A DNA stretch of 64,000 nucleotides from an uncultured Bacteroidales bacterium (GTDB lineage Bacteria > Bacteroidota > Bacteroidia > Bacteroidales > F082), in assembly GCA_946184615.1 (NCBI GenBank), contig CAMHFN010000001.1:109339-173338 (forward strand). Reading direction: 5' to 3'. How positions within the stretch are numbered: position 1 is the first letter of the stretch; each line of letters starts with the position of its first letter. Below are positions 34,569 through 43,315 of the stretch, piece after piece. A program made the position numbers and the translations under genes. Below the pieces are notes generated by a model. That model did not search any database and had not been told where the DNA came from. It worked only from the letters and a program-made list of their open reading frames with translations.

Positions 34569-35855
34569 ATGATGATTCCCAACCGACTCTTCATCCGCAA
34601 CCGGGCAAACCTAGCTGCCCAACTTCCTCCCAAATCAATTGCTGTTTTCACCTCAAACGAACTTATGCCACGAAACGGTGACGAGTTTTATCCTTTCCGC
34701 CAACAGTCGGATTTCTTCTACCTCACGGGCATCAACGAAGAAAATGCCTTCCTGCTTATCGCCCCAGACTATCCCGACGAAAACCTACGCGAAGTCCTCT
34801 TCATTGAGCCATACGACGAAGTGAAGGTCACCTGGCAAGGCGAAATGCTTGACAACAAGCAAGCTGCTGAAATCTCTGGCGTGAAAACCATCATGGGTAG
34901 CAATGCCTTTTGGATGACTTTAAATGACATCGCCTACTCTGGTTACGGCGACACCATTTTCCTCAACAGCTATGAATACCCTAAATATGAGTGCCCTGTC
35001 GAAACCATTCAACAGCGCTTCAATAAACAAGTCAAGGAACGTTACCCCATGCACCCAATGGGTCGCACTGCCCCCATCCTCAATGCACTGCGCATGGTGA
35101 AGTCAGAAGACGAAATCAGCATCACGAGACAGGCATGCAACATCACGGCAAAGGCCTTTCACCGTTGCTTGGAGACCGTCCAACCCGGAATGCACGAGTA
35201 TGAGGTACAGGCAGAGATTGAGTATGTCTTCAAACAAAACAATGCCTCGGGACACGCCTATGCTCCCATCATCGCTGGAGGCAAAAATGCCTGCTGCCTG
35301 CATTATTCAAAAAACCAAAGCCAGTTGCGAGACGGCGACCTGTTACTCTTCGACATTGGCTGTGAATACCAAAACTATTCCTCTGATTTAAGCCGAACCA
35401 TTCCTATTAATGGGAAATTTACACCTCGGCAACGTGACTGTTACAACGCCGTTCTACGCGTCATGAAGGAGATTACCAAACTTTACAGACCCGGTGGCTG
35501 CATCAACGAAATCAATGAAACCACCCACTGCCTGATGGAACAAGAAATGATTCAATTAGGATTGTTCAGCAAAGAGGACGTCCAACATCAAGATCCCGGC
35601 AAGCCCTTGGAACGCAAATACCTGATGCACGGCATGTCACATCATATCGGATTGGATGTGCACGACAGCATCGACAAATTCAAACCTTTTGCTCCAGGTA
35701 TGATTCTCACTTGTGAGCCAGGCATCTACATCCGCGAGGAAGGCATCGGCATTCGTATTGAGAACGACTTGCTCATCACCGACCACGAACCTATCAACCT
35801 ATTTGAAGGCTTACCCACCGAAATCGAGGAGATTGAAGCGGCGATGCAACGTTGA
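34569..35855 (+). CDS. pepP: Aminopeptidase P (Xaa-Pro aminopeptidase), first paralog
   Basis: A 428-residue M24B metallopeptidase that releases N-terminal residues before proline. An N-terminal creatinase-like domain precedes the pita-bread fold with the dinuclear metal ligands: two Asp in LFDIGCEYQNYSSDLSRT, His in MHGMSHHIGLDVHD, Glu in TCEPGIYI and Glu in IRIENDLLI. All ligands are present. The 3' end overlaps the opposing methylase gene by 45 nt. Confidence 0.93.
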   Translation: MMIPNRLFIRNRANLAAQLPPKSIAVFTSNELMPRNGDEFYPFRQQSDFFYLTGINEENAFLLIAPDYPDENLREVLFIEPYDEVKVTWQGEMLDNKQAAEISGVKTIMGSNAFWMTLNDIAYSGYGDTIFLNSYEYPKYECPVETIQQRFNKQVKERYPMHPMGRTAPILNALRMVKSEDEISITRQACNITAKAFHRCLETVQPGMHEYEVQAEIEYVFKQNNASGHAYAPIIAGGKNACCLHYSKNQSQLRDGDLLLFDIGCEYQNYSSDLSRTIPINGKFTPRQRDCYNAVLRVMKEITKLYRPGGCINEINETTHCLMEQEMIQLGLFSKEDVQHQDPGKPLERKYLMHGMSHHIGLDVHDSIDKFKPFAPGMILTCEPGIYIREEGIGIRIENDLLITDHEPINLFEGLPTEIEEIEAAMQR

Positions 35856-37376
35856 GTCGGTAAGTATCGGCAGTATTTCCAAATCGCTGCGAAGCACCTT
35901 ATGCGTGTTGAATAGCTGCTTGAACAACCAATTGCTCAGGCGGCTATTCATCACTTCCGCCAACTGTCTAGCACTGAGTGAAAAATTCTCGTCCAACACC
36001 AACATATTGGCACTATTAAGGATATAGCGCTGGCGTGTGTCACAATAAAACACCAAACTGCTGGAAATGAATCGATAAATGAGCTTCACGGGAGCACATA
36101 ACAATTCCATGGAGGCCATTTGTTGGTACCGTGGAAAATCATCAGGATTGACAAATAGCGTAGCTGCCTTCAACCGTCCTGGAAGAATATCCTTCCCCCT
36201 ATATACGGGTTTGTACCCTTTCCGTTGCGAGCGTCGGCACATTGCAGCATTGTTGCCAGTTACTATACCCAAACTCCATGTTGCATGACCCTTCAAAGTG
36301 AGATAGGGTTGTTGCAGCAGTTCCTCAATCAGTTGCATTTCCTCGGTCTTCGTCCAATAATTAAGATTATGACGAGGCATTAACAAGAAACTTCGCTGCA
36401 AACGAGGATATCCAAAGTGATTAGAATAACACATAATTATGTTATTATCGTCACAACTTGAGTTTTTCAAAACAAGAGAAACCGCTGAATACATGTTTTT
36501 AAAGGGTTTCCCATAATCCTTCATTTGCAAGATGGTCTTTCGCAACACTGCCTTGCGGGCCTCCTCAAACACTGCAATTTTAAAGAACGAGTCAGGAAGT
36601 AATACTCCAGTCATCCCACCCCGTTTCAGTACCGAAAGGATGGAAAAAAGGAACAGCGAACTCGTATCCGTACTGGAACCCGCCTGATAATGTTTGGCAT
36701 ACTCAGCACGTTGGTTCTTGGTGAGTTTCTTTCCCCAAGGAGGATTGGTGTAAACCAAATCGAACTTGATATTCAAGGAGAGGCAAGCCTGTAGGAAATC
36801 GGCACAAACCACATGCTCGGCCTCGCAACCTGTCACAGCCTTGATACGCTGACGGGCAATCATCACGGCATTGGGATCGGTGTCGAACCCATAAAGATTT
36901 TGGGGATGAATTCCTTTTTCCAAGGCCTTCATCAAAAAGTTACCACTACCACAGCAAGGGTCAAGAAACAAGGTGTCCGCTTTAGCTTCAACATCACGCA
37001 TCATGTCATCGACAATCGCCATGGGCGTATAGAAAACACCCTCTTTGTTTTTATAAGACTCAGAAAGCAGGGCCTCATAACGGTCGCCTAAAGCCTCGTC
37101 AAAAGGTTCCTCAAGGACAGCTTCTTGGATGATTCTTTCCACCTCGCCATCGTCATGCCCATCTTTGAGCTGTTTATTGGCTCGAGCATGAAGCTTAACT
37201 TTTCCGGCGTATCGTTTTTTAAACCGCAGAAGGCTTTCCTCCGTGACAAGACGATGCTCGTCAAGTTCCAGCAGGCCCTCCTTCACCCAATTGAGCACGG
37301 TGACGGGAGCTACATGAAACAGTTCCGCCACTTCACCCATCGTACAGTTAAAATGTTTTTCCTTGGGATTCTTCAT
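35811..37376 (-). CDS. Solitary N6-adenine DNA methyltransferase with N-terminal helix-turn-helix
   Basis: A 521-residue protein. An N-terminal MerR/excisionase-like helix-turn-helix (MGEVAELFHVAPVTVLNWVKEG, about residues 13-34) precedes an N6-adenine methylase core with motif I DPCCGSGNF and motif IV NPPWGKKL. The C-terminal region (GYKPVYRGKDILPGRLKAATL ... SANMLVLDE ... ALAEVMNSRLSNWLF-like) matches the TaqI-type target-recognition domain. No nuclease domain or neighbouring restriction gene is visible, so it looks like an orphan or regulatory methylase. It lies between two aminopeptidase P paralogs. Confidence 0.85.
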   Translation of the reverse strand: MKNPKEKHFNCTMGEVAELFHVAPVTVLNWVKEGLLELDEHRLVTEESLLRFKKRYAGKVKLHARANKQLKDGHDDGEVERIIQEAVLEEPFDEALGDRYEALLSESYKNKEGVFYTPMAIVDDMMRDVEAKADTLFLDPCCGSGNFLMKALEKGIHPQNLYGFDTDPNAVMIARQRIKAVTGCEAEHVVCADFLQACLSLNIKFDLVYTNPPWGKKLTKNQRAEYAKHYQAGSSTDTSSLFLFSILSVLKRGGMTGVLLPDSFFKIAVFEEARKAVLRKTILQMKDYGKPFKNMYSAVSLVLKNSSCDDNNIIMCYSNHFGYPRLQRSFLLMPRHNLNYWTKTEEMQLIEELLQQPYLTLKGHATWSLGIVTGNNAAMCRRSQRKGYKPVYRGKDILPGRLKAATLFVNPDDFPRYQQMASMELLCAPVKLIYRFISSSLVFYCDTRQRYILNSANMLVLDENFSLSARQLAEVMNSRLSNWLFKQLFNTHKVLRSDLEILPILTDSTLHRRFNLLDFGG

Positions 37377-37384
37377 ATAATCCG

Positions 37385-37392
37385 CAAAAATA
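37385..37392 (-). promoter_or_regulatory. -7 box for the methylase gene
   Basis: TATTTTTG on the minus strand, only 8 nt before the methylase ATG, so the transcript may have almost no leader. It is 2 bp from the opposing -7 box. Confidence 0.55.
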
Positions 37393-37394
37393 CA

Positions 37395-37402
37395 TATCTT
37401 TG
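37395..37402 (+). promoter_or_regulatory. -7 box for the second aminopeptidase P gene
   Basis: TATCTTTG, 37 nt before the ATG at 37440, back to back with the methylase -7 box. Confidence 0.58.
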
Positions 37403-37439
37403 CGTGAAGAAAAACAAAATTCTATAAAAAAATTTCAAC

Positions 37440-38861
37440 ATGTTCAATAAAGACGTTTATAGTGGCCGTAGAGCCAACCTTAAAAAAATGCTTGAAAAAG
37501 GCATTGCCTTCTTCCCGGCCAATAACGAAGCCCCCTTCAACTACCCCGACAACACTTATATCTACCGTCAGGACAGCAACTTTTCCTATTTCTTCGGGCT
37601 CAACCATCCCGACATGGTTGGTGTCATCGATTTTGAGACCGGCGAAGAGATTCTCTTTGGCGTAGAGGTTACCATTGACGATGTCATTTGGTGTGGCCCC
37701 CTTCCGTCATTAAAAGAACAAGGAGACAGCATTGGTATCACCGACTGCCGCGACTTCAACCATTTCGGCGAATATCTTCAACAAGCTATTGCCAAAGGGC
37801 GCATGATTCACATGCTTCCCACTTACCGTGGTGACACCCAGATCCAATGCGCTAATTGGCTGAACTGCCCTATTAATAAAGTGGCAGATTATGTCAGCCT
37901 AGAGCTCATCAAAGCCGTTATCGCCATGCGTGAGGTGAAGAGCGAACTCGAAATTGCCGAAATGGAGCGCGCTGCCAATACCGCATACTACATGCACACC
38001 ACTGCCATGAAGATGTGCAAACCCGGCATGGTAGAGCAAGAGATTGCAGGCGTTGTGGAAGGCCTATCGCTATCGGGCGGCGGTCCTGTTTCTTTCCCAG
38101 TCATCCTTAGTGTAGATGGTCAGACACTTCATAATCATGGACATCACAACGTACTGAAAGAAGGCCGCATGATGGTATGCGATGCTGGCGCCGAGACGGA
38201 GCACTACTACGCTTCCGACTTCACCCGCACCACCCCTGTAGGCGGCAAGTTCAATCAACGGCAACGCGAAATTTATGAAATCGTCCTTGCCGCCAACCAA
38301 AAAGTAGCCGCCAACACCCGTCCTTACATCCCTTATATGACCATGCACACGCTGGCATGCCGCACTTTGATTGAAGGACTGAAAGCCGTAGGCCTTATGA
38401 AAGGCGATGTCGACGAAGCTTTGATGAATGGAGCCCACTGGCTCTTCATGCCTCATGGATTGGGTCACATGCTTGGCATGGATGTGCACGACATGGAAGG
38501 TCTTGGCGAAACATACGTGGGTTATGACGACATCACGCCTCGCTCTACCAAACAAGGATTCAGCTGCCTACGTTGCGGCAAGACGCTAAAACCCGGTTTC
38601 GTGGTCACCGATGAGCCAGGCATCTATTTCATTCCCACCCTCATCGACATGTGGAAAGCCGAAGGCAAATTCAAGGAATTCATCAACTATGAAAAACTGG
38701 AAACTTACAAAGACTTCGGAGGTATCCGCATCGAAGACGATTTGCTCATTACCGAAGACGGCTGCCGTATCTTAGGACGACCGATCCCAAAGACCGTGGC
38801 CGAAGTCGAAGACATGTGCGCCCAAGGCCGCGAATGGATAAAAATGCCGGGATTGTATTAA
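37440..38861 (+). CDS. Aminopeptidase P family protein, second paralog
   Basis: A 473-residue M24B peptidase with N-terminal AMP_N-type domain (YRQDSNFSYFFGLNHPDMVGV) and intact metal ligands: CDAGAETEHYYASDFTRT, PHGLGHMLGMDVHD, TDEPGIYF and IRIEDDLLI. It is longer than the first paralog through an insertion after DVHDMEGLGETYVGY that contains a CLRCGKT segment. Its stop overlaps the stop of the convergent TonB receptor gene. Confidence 0.92.
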   Translation: MFNKDVYSGRRANLKKMLEKGIAFFPANNEAPFNYPDNTYIYRQDSNFSYFFGLNHPDMVGVIDFETGEEILFGVEVTIDDVIWCGPLPSLKEQGDSIGITDCRDFNHFGEYLQQAIAKGRMIHMLPTYRGDTQIQCANWLNCPINKVADYVSLELIKAVIAMREVKSELEIAEMERAANTAYYMHTTAMKMCKPGMVEQEIAGVVEGLSLSGGGPVSFPVILSVDGQTLHNHGHHNVLKEGRMMVCDAGAETEHYYASDFTRTTPVGGKFNQRQREIYEIVLAANQKVAANTRPYIPYMTMHTLACRTLIEGLKAVGLMKGDVDEALMNGAHWLFMPHGLGHMLGMDVHDMEGLGETYVGYDDITPRSTKQGFSCLRCGKTLKPGFVVTDEPGIYFIPTLIDMWKAEGKFKEFINYEKLETYKDFGGIRIEDDLLITEDGCRILGRPIPKTVAEVEDMCAQGREWIKMPGLY

Positions 38862-41302
38862 AACTCCGTAACCAATTTCACATTGATATACCGGGGGGTC
38901 AAGTAACTATTGATCCCCCAGGAATTGTTATGCACATCCTTCACCCAAGTATATGAAACCGTGTTGGAGATGTTTAACAGGTTAAACACTTCAACGCTTA
39001 AATACATGTCTTTCACATAATTCAGCGGGTTACCCTTTCTGAAGCTACTGCCATCACTAATGAGTTGCTTCACAAAACCGATATCCACACGACGGTAAGG
39101 GGAATAGAATTTGAATGGACGATAATAGTCCGACACTGGATCGTTAACCGGCATGCCCGTGCCGAAAGTCAGCGTCATATTGACCCGCCAAGTAGTGGCA
39201 TAAGGAATGAAATCCTGGAAAAACAGAGAGAAATTGACCAAACGGTTAGAGGGGCGATAATGCCAACCTGTTGTATCTCCCTCAATAATCTCCCTGCTGC
39301 GCATCAAAGAGAGACTTGCCCAGCTATCAATACCTTTGACAAACTCACCATTAATTTTGAAATCGAGACCCGTGGCATAGCCACGAGCTTTCTGGTCCGC
39401 ATAATAGCGAATGCGAACATTGTCGATATCATAAGGAATGATGTTGCTTAGAGATTTGTAATAAGCTTCCGAAGTCAAGATGAACGGGCGACCCAGGGCA
39501 TGGAATTTATAGTCACCACCAACGATTACCTGATACGACCTTTGAGCTTCAGCATCCTTATATAGTGAGCCATCACGGTTGCGAAGCTCACGATAAAATG
39601 GAGTTTGATTATATACACCTCCCGATAAGCGGAACACCAAATCGCGGCCATCAATATCAGGTTTGTAAGCTATTCCAGCTCGTGGGCTAACATACACCTT
39701 ATTATTATAGCCCCAATAATTGGCACGCAGTCCACCCGTCACCACCATTTCCCCCTTTTCTGGGAACGAAAACGTCATCGACTGTTGAACAAACCCATCT
39801 ACATTATTGATTGCCAATAAATTATATGATCGATGAAACATCTCTAGTGTGATATCGGGCAAATTGGGTGTCACATTTCCAATGTCATCCAAAGGATGAG
39901 GCAAATTATAACCCGAAGAGTCCACCATATTCCACTCATTGACAACATCGTCAATGGTCTGTCTTTGATAGCGGAGACCCCATTTAAAGACATTGTCACC
40001 GTTAACTTTTGTACCTTTGTGGTCAAAGTTATACACTTGAGCATAGAAAGAGTTTCGAGCATGTTTCAGATAGGCACCTGTTCCCATGTTAGCAACCACT
40101 TCGCCCTGATTTTCAGAACCGAGGCTCGTCTCCACCTGACCCAGCCAATACTCGCCAAAGATGTCATAGGTTTCCGTCTCGTAGGCAGAATAGGCTGAGG
40201 TGATGAACTTCAGGTTCAAGTCTTTGTTCGGTTTATATTCCAATGTCAAAGCCCCGAGGCCTGTGGTGTAATTGTCGAGTTCTTGCCCCTCGAAATACAC
40301 ATCAAGTCGCAACACTGCATTGACCATGCCCGTTTCAGCTTTTGACGACTGAGGCACCAAGTAGTATTGATTTCTTGAAAAGTAACCTAAAAAAGAGAGA
40401 TCCCAATGCTCATTGAACTTGTAGTTAAGCAGTGTCTGTGCGTCAGTAAAGTTGGGACGATAGGAGCCCTTGGTCTCCATCATGTTAAGCGCGATGGAGG
40501 TGTTTTTATAGCGCGCTCCAAAGAGATAGCTAAACTTTTCTTTCCCGGCAGTACCTTCCACATGCGCTTCAGCACCGAGAAGACTCATGGTCAACGATCC
40601 CGCAGTCTCACGTGGCTTTTTATAAGTGACATCAAGCACTGACGACATTTTATCGCCATACTCCGCGGCAAAACCACCGGCAGAAAAAGCAATGTTGTTC
40701 ACAAGTCGCGAGTTGACAAACGGAAGACCTTCCTGCTGACCCGAACCGACTAAAAATGGACGATAAATCTCGATGCCGTTGACATAGATCAAGTTTTCGT
40801 CGAAATTCCCTCCTCGAACCGTATATTGTGAGCTCAATTCGTTATTGGATATAACTCCTGGCAGCGTCTTGATCAAGGTTTCGACACCGCCGCCCATGGT
40901 AGGGAGCAAAGTGGCCTTTTTGGCATCAAGACGGGTAAGGCTCGAGGCATCAACAGCGCGGTCGCTTATCACCACATCATGCAAATTGATTGCCGTCGAT
41001 TTAAGCGTGACATCCAGTTTACGCTTCTCCCCGCTTTTAAGACGAACAGAGATTTGTTGGGGCTCATACCCCACAAAAGAGAAGTTGATTATCAAAGTCG
41101 TATCAGAAAGCAGCTGCAGTTCGTAAGCCCCTCTAGCATTGGTCGTTTGCCCTACTAGCAAATCAGTGACAATCACGTTAGCCATCTCGATGGGATGGCT
41201 TTGTTCGTCAGTCACCTTGCCATATACCGTCGCTTTCGGAAGTTGTTGGGCAACTCCCGAAAGAGACATGATCACGAACAAGATGCAGAGACGGACACGC
41301 AT
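38858..41302 (-). CDS. TonB-dependent outer-membrane receptor with carboxypeptidase-like N-domain
   Basis: An 814-residue receptor. I start at 41302, giving a clean signal peptide (MRVRLCILFVIMSLSGVA). A carboxypeptidase regulatory-like domain (KVTDEQSHPIEMANVIV) is followed by the plug domain (LIKTLPGVISNNELSSQYTVRGG) and a 22-strand-type barrel ending in VTEF. No SusD-like lipoprotein or transporter lies alongside, so this is not a standard polysaccharide-utilisation locus and the substrate is unknown. The gene follows the rpmB terminator. Confidence 0.92.
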   Translation of the reverse strand: MRVRLCILFVIMSLSGVAQQLPKATVYGKVTDEQSHPIEMANVIVTDLLVGQTTNARGAYELQLLSDTTLIINFSFVGYEPQQISVRLKSGEKRKLDVTLKSTAINLHDVVISDRAVDASSLTRLDAKKATLLPTMGGGVETLIKTLPGVISNNELSSQYTVRGGNFDENLIYVNGIEIYRPFLVGSGQQEGLPFVNSRLVNNIAFSAGGFAAEYGDKMSSVLDVTYKKPRETAGSLTMSLLGAEAHVEGTAGKEKFSYLFGARYKNTSIALNMMETKGSYRPNFTDAQTLLNYKFNEHWDLSFLGYFSRNQYYLVPQSSKAETGMVNAVLRLDVYFEGQELDNYTTGLGALTLEYKPNKDLNLKFITSAYSAYETETYDIFGEYWLGQVETSLGSENQGEVVANMGTGAYLKHARNSFYAQVYNFDHKGTKVNGDNVFKWGLRYQRQTIDDVVNEWNMVDSSGYNLPHPLDDIGNVTPNLPDITLEMFHRSYNLLAINNVDGFVQQSMTFSFPEKGEMVVTGGLRANYWGYNNKVYVSPRAGIAYKPDIDGRDLVFRLSGGVYNQTPFYRELRNRDGSLYKDAEAQRSYQVIVGGDYKFHALGRPFILTSEAYYKSLSNIIPYDIDNVRIRYYADQKARGYATGLDFKINGEFVKGIDSWASLSLMRSREIIEGDTTGWHYRPSNRLVNFSLFFQDFIPYATTWRVNMTLTFGTGMPVNDPVSDYYRPFKFYSPYRRVDIGFVKQLISDGSSFRKGNPLNYVKDMYLSVEVFNLLNISNTVSYTWVKDVHNNSWGINSYLTPRYINVKLVTEF

Positions 41303-41342
41303 ATTGAGATAACTCGATTTGAAGGCTTTTAGTATATCAAAC

Positions 41343-41373
41343 AAAAAAAGCCGCCACGCATAGCGAGGCAGCT
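41343..41373 (-). terminator. Intrinsic terminator of rpmB
   Basis: On the minus strand, an 11-bp stem (one wobble, one mismatch) with loop TAT, followed by seven T residues (41349-41343), 25 nt after the rpmB stop. Confidence 0.82.
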
Positions 41374-41397
41374 GTTTTTATTGATTTTGTTTAAGGA

Positions 41398-41640
41398 TTA
41401 CCAACGGTTTAAGTTACCTTTTTCGGCAGCATCCATGATAGCGGCATAAACGCCCTTCTTATTGATAGTGCGCAAACCGGCGGCGGAAACCTTCAAGACC
41501 ACCCATTCGTCCCATTCCGGAACGTAGAACTTTTTGATCTTCAGATTGGGTTCAAAGGTTCTCTTGGTTCTCTTATTGGAGTGAGAAACGTTATTACCGG
41601 TGATGGTCTTCTTTCCTGTGATTTGACAAACTTTTGACAT
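41398..41640 (-). CDS. rpmB: 50S ribosomal protein L28
   Basis: An 80-residue basic protein with the L28 pattern [33 protein letters not shown] and the C-terminal [12 protein letters not shown]. The first CxxC-like position is reduced to a single Cys, consistent with a zinc-free L28. It has its own promoter and terminator, so rpmG is not cotranscribed downstream as in some genomes. Confidence 0.96.
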   Translation of the reverse strand: MSKVCQITGKKTITGNNVSHSNKRTKRTFEPNLKIKKFYVPEWDEWVVLKVSAAGLRTINKKGVYAAIMDAAEKGNLNRW

Positions 41641-41687
41641 GACTCTATTCCTTTATTATTAACAATTGTCTTCTTCAAAACGGACTG

Positions 41688-41717
41688 CAAAAGTACAACT
41701 TTTTTTTGAACCTGCAA
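41688..41717 (-). promoter_or_regulatory. Promoter of rpmB
   Basis: On the minus strand: TTG (41717-41715), a 19-nt spacer, then TACTTTTG (41695-41688). The leader is about 40 nt. Together with the tRNA promoter this is the best consensus match in the window. Confidence 0.75.
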
Positions 41718-41725
41718 CAAAAACT

Positions 41726-42643
41726 TTAAATTTTCTGGTTGACATGCACATCGACCTGTGGGAAGGGGAAGCTTAAACCCTCCTGTGGCAGTGTCTTGTA
41801 GACCTTTTCGTTCATACTGAAAAACACCGGCCAATAGTCAGCCGATTTCACCCAAGCCCGCATTTTTAAATCCACCGAGGAACTGTTCAACTGTCCAATC
41901 GAGACAAAAGGTTCTGGATTTTTTAGAATCTTCGGTTCTTCATTGCATAAGCGCAACAACACCGATTTCGCTTTTTCGAAATCATCGCCATAAGAGACAG
42001 ACACCGTCCAATCAACACGACGGGTCTCCTCTTTGGTAAAGATGGTCATGACCCCTGTCGACAGAATACCATTGGGTAAATGGATCACTTTGTTATCGGT
42101 CGACAATATTATGGTATTGAAAATCTGTATCTCCTTTACAACACCTTCTTGCCCCTGCGCCGAGATGAAATCACCTACTTTAAAAGGCCTAAACAAGATA
42201 ATGATGACTCCACCAGCAAAATTTTGAAGAGTACCGCCCAACGACATACCTACTGCCAATCCCGCTGAGGCAAGCAGAGCCACCAACGAAGAGGTGTTAA
42301 TACCTAATATGCTGATAATGAATATGATGAGAACAAAATTCAGAACTACAGAAATAAGATTTGAGAAAAAAGTATGCAATGTGGGGTCGCCATGCTTGCT
42401 CATCAATCCGTTCGCCATCCATTTTTTTGCCAACTTGATCAACCATCGACCGATGAAGAGGACAATGAGGGCAACAACAATCTTGATGCCCAAAGGAACA
42501 AGATATTCCCGCACCAATTGAGGCAACCATTCGCTTACAGGGGTTTCACGTAACATTTCCAAAGTCTCCGCCATCGCTTGGACGGTTGAGTCGTTTTGCA
42601 CAGTTTCACTGACTTGTTCGGTAAGGGTATCGTTTTCCAACAT
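41726..42643 (-). CDS. mscS: Small-conductance mechanosensitive channel (MscS family)
   Basis: A 305-residue channel that opens under membrane tension to release solutes after osmotic downshock. There are three membrane helices; the pore-lining helix is the Gly/Ala-rich VALLASAGLAVGMSLGGTLQNFAGG, followed by the MscS beta domain (RPFKVGDFISAQGQEGVVKEIQIFNT) and the C-terminal alpha-beta domain. Standard MscS length and organisation. Confidence 0.95.
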   Translation of the reverse strand: MLENDTLTEQVSETVQNDSTVQAMAETLEMLRETPVSEWLPQLVREYLVPLGIKIVVALIVLFIGRWLIKLAKKWMANGLMSKHGDPTLHTFFSNLISVVLNFVLIIFIISILGINTSSLVALLASAGLAVGMSLGGTLQNFAGGVIIILFRPFKVGDFISAQGQEGVVKEIQIFNTIILSTDNKVIHLPNGILSTGVMTIFTKEETRRVDWTVSVSYGDDFEKAKSVLLRLCNEEPKILKNPEPFVSIGQLNSSSVDLKMRAWVKSADYWPVFFSMNEKVYKTLPQEGLSFPFPQVDVHVNQKI

Positions 42644-42662
42644 AGTTTCTTTTTTGAAACTG

Positions 42663-42670
42663 CAAAATTA
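42663..42670 (-). promoter_or_regulatory. -7 box for mscS
   Basis: TAATTTTG on the minus strand, 19 nt before the mscS ATG. Confidence 0.5.
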
Positions 42671-42682
42671 CAACATTTTTGC

Positions 42683-42690
42683 TACATTTG
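42683..42690 (+). promoter_or_regulatory. -7 box for the exosortase-like gene
   Basis: TACATTTG, ending only 4 nt before the ATG at 42695. If it is used, the transcript would begin at or next to the start codon. Confidence 0.5.
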
Positions 42691-42694
42691 CAGC

Positions 42695-43315
42695 ATGAAC
42701 ACGACATTAAAGAAGTACATAAAAGACCCTAAAAACAGAAGTATTGTCGATGTAGGACTGTTTATCATCCTTATCCTCTCGTTTCACTTCCTTTATTTAG
42801 GATGGCAAGCTTTGGAGTATTGGCCTATAAAAGGAGCCATTGAAAAACTTAGCATTTGGTCTGTCAATCTACTTTTCAGTCAATGTTGTTGGGTACTGGA
42901 TCATGTTTTTGGCATTGACCTTACTACGATTTCGAGCACGCGCGTCATAGCCGCATTAAATAAAGACGGAGGCTTTTCCTTGGTAACCATCGCTCCCGAA
43001 TGTGCTAGCTTGAAACAATGGTTGCATTGGCTTTTCTTGATGTTGCTTTTCCCTGGACCTTGGAGGCATAAAGCTTGGTTTATCCCTGCGGGTTTGGTCA
43101 TCATCGAATGGACCAATGTGGTACGCGTTTGTGGCATTCTAATGATGCAGATGCAATGGCCCGGACCCAACACCTTTCATATTGCCCACGACTATGTATT
43201 CAAAGTGTTTTTCTACCTTGTCATCTTCCTAATGTGGATGCTTTGGGTTGAAAAATTCAAAAATAAAAAGAAACCAATCGAAACTTCAACAGATCAACAA
43301 CCGAGCAATGAATAA
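42695..43315 (+). CDS. Exosortase/archaeosortase family protein
   Basis: A 206-residue polytopic membrane protein. The exosortase catalytic triad is recognisable: Cys in ECASLKQW, Arg in NVVRVCG and His in FHIAHDY, each at the edge of a membrane segment as in the family. Exosortases are transpeptidase-like enzymes that process C-terminal sorting signals. No target protein or exopolysaccharide genes lie nearby. The frame is open from 42596, but that start is upstream of the promoter. The stop overlaps the ROK kinase start by 8 nt. Confidence 0.75.
   Translation: MNTTLKKYIKDPKNRSIVDVGLFIILILSFHFLYLGWQALEYWPIKGAIEKLSIWSVNLLFSQCCWVLDHVFGIDLTTISSTRVIAALNKDGGFSLVTIAPECASLKQWLHWLFLMLLFPGPWRHKAWFIPAGLVIIEWTNVVRVCGILMMQMQWPGPNTFHIAHDYVFKVFFYLVIFLMWMLWVEKFKNKKKPIETSTDQQPSNE

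Noticed and set aside
38858..41302. TonB receptor considered as part of a polysaccharide-utilisation locus
   Set aside because: No SusD-like gene, glycosidase or regulator is adjacent, and it is bounded by the rpmB terminator and a convergent aminopeptidase gene.
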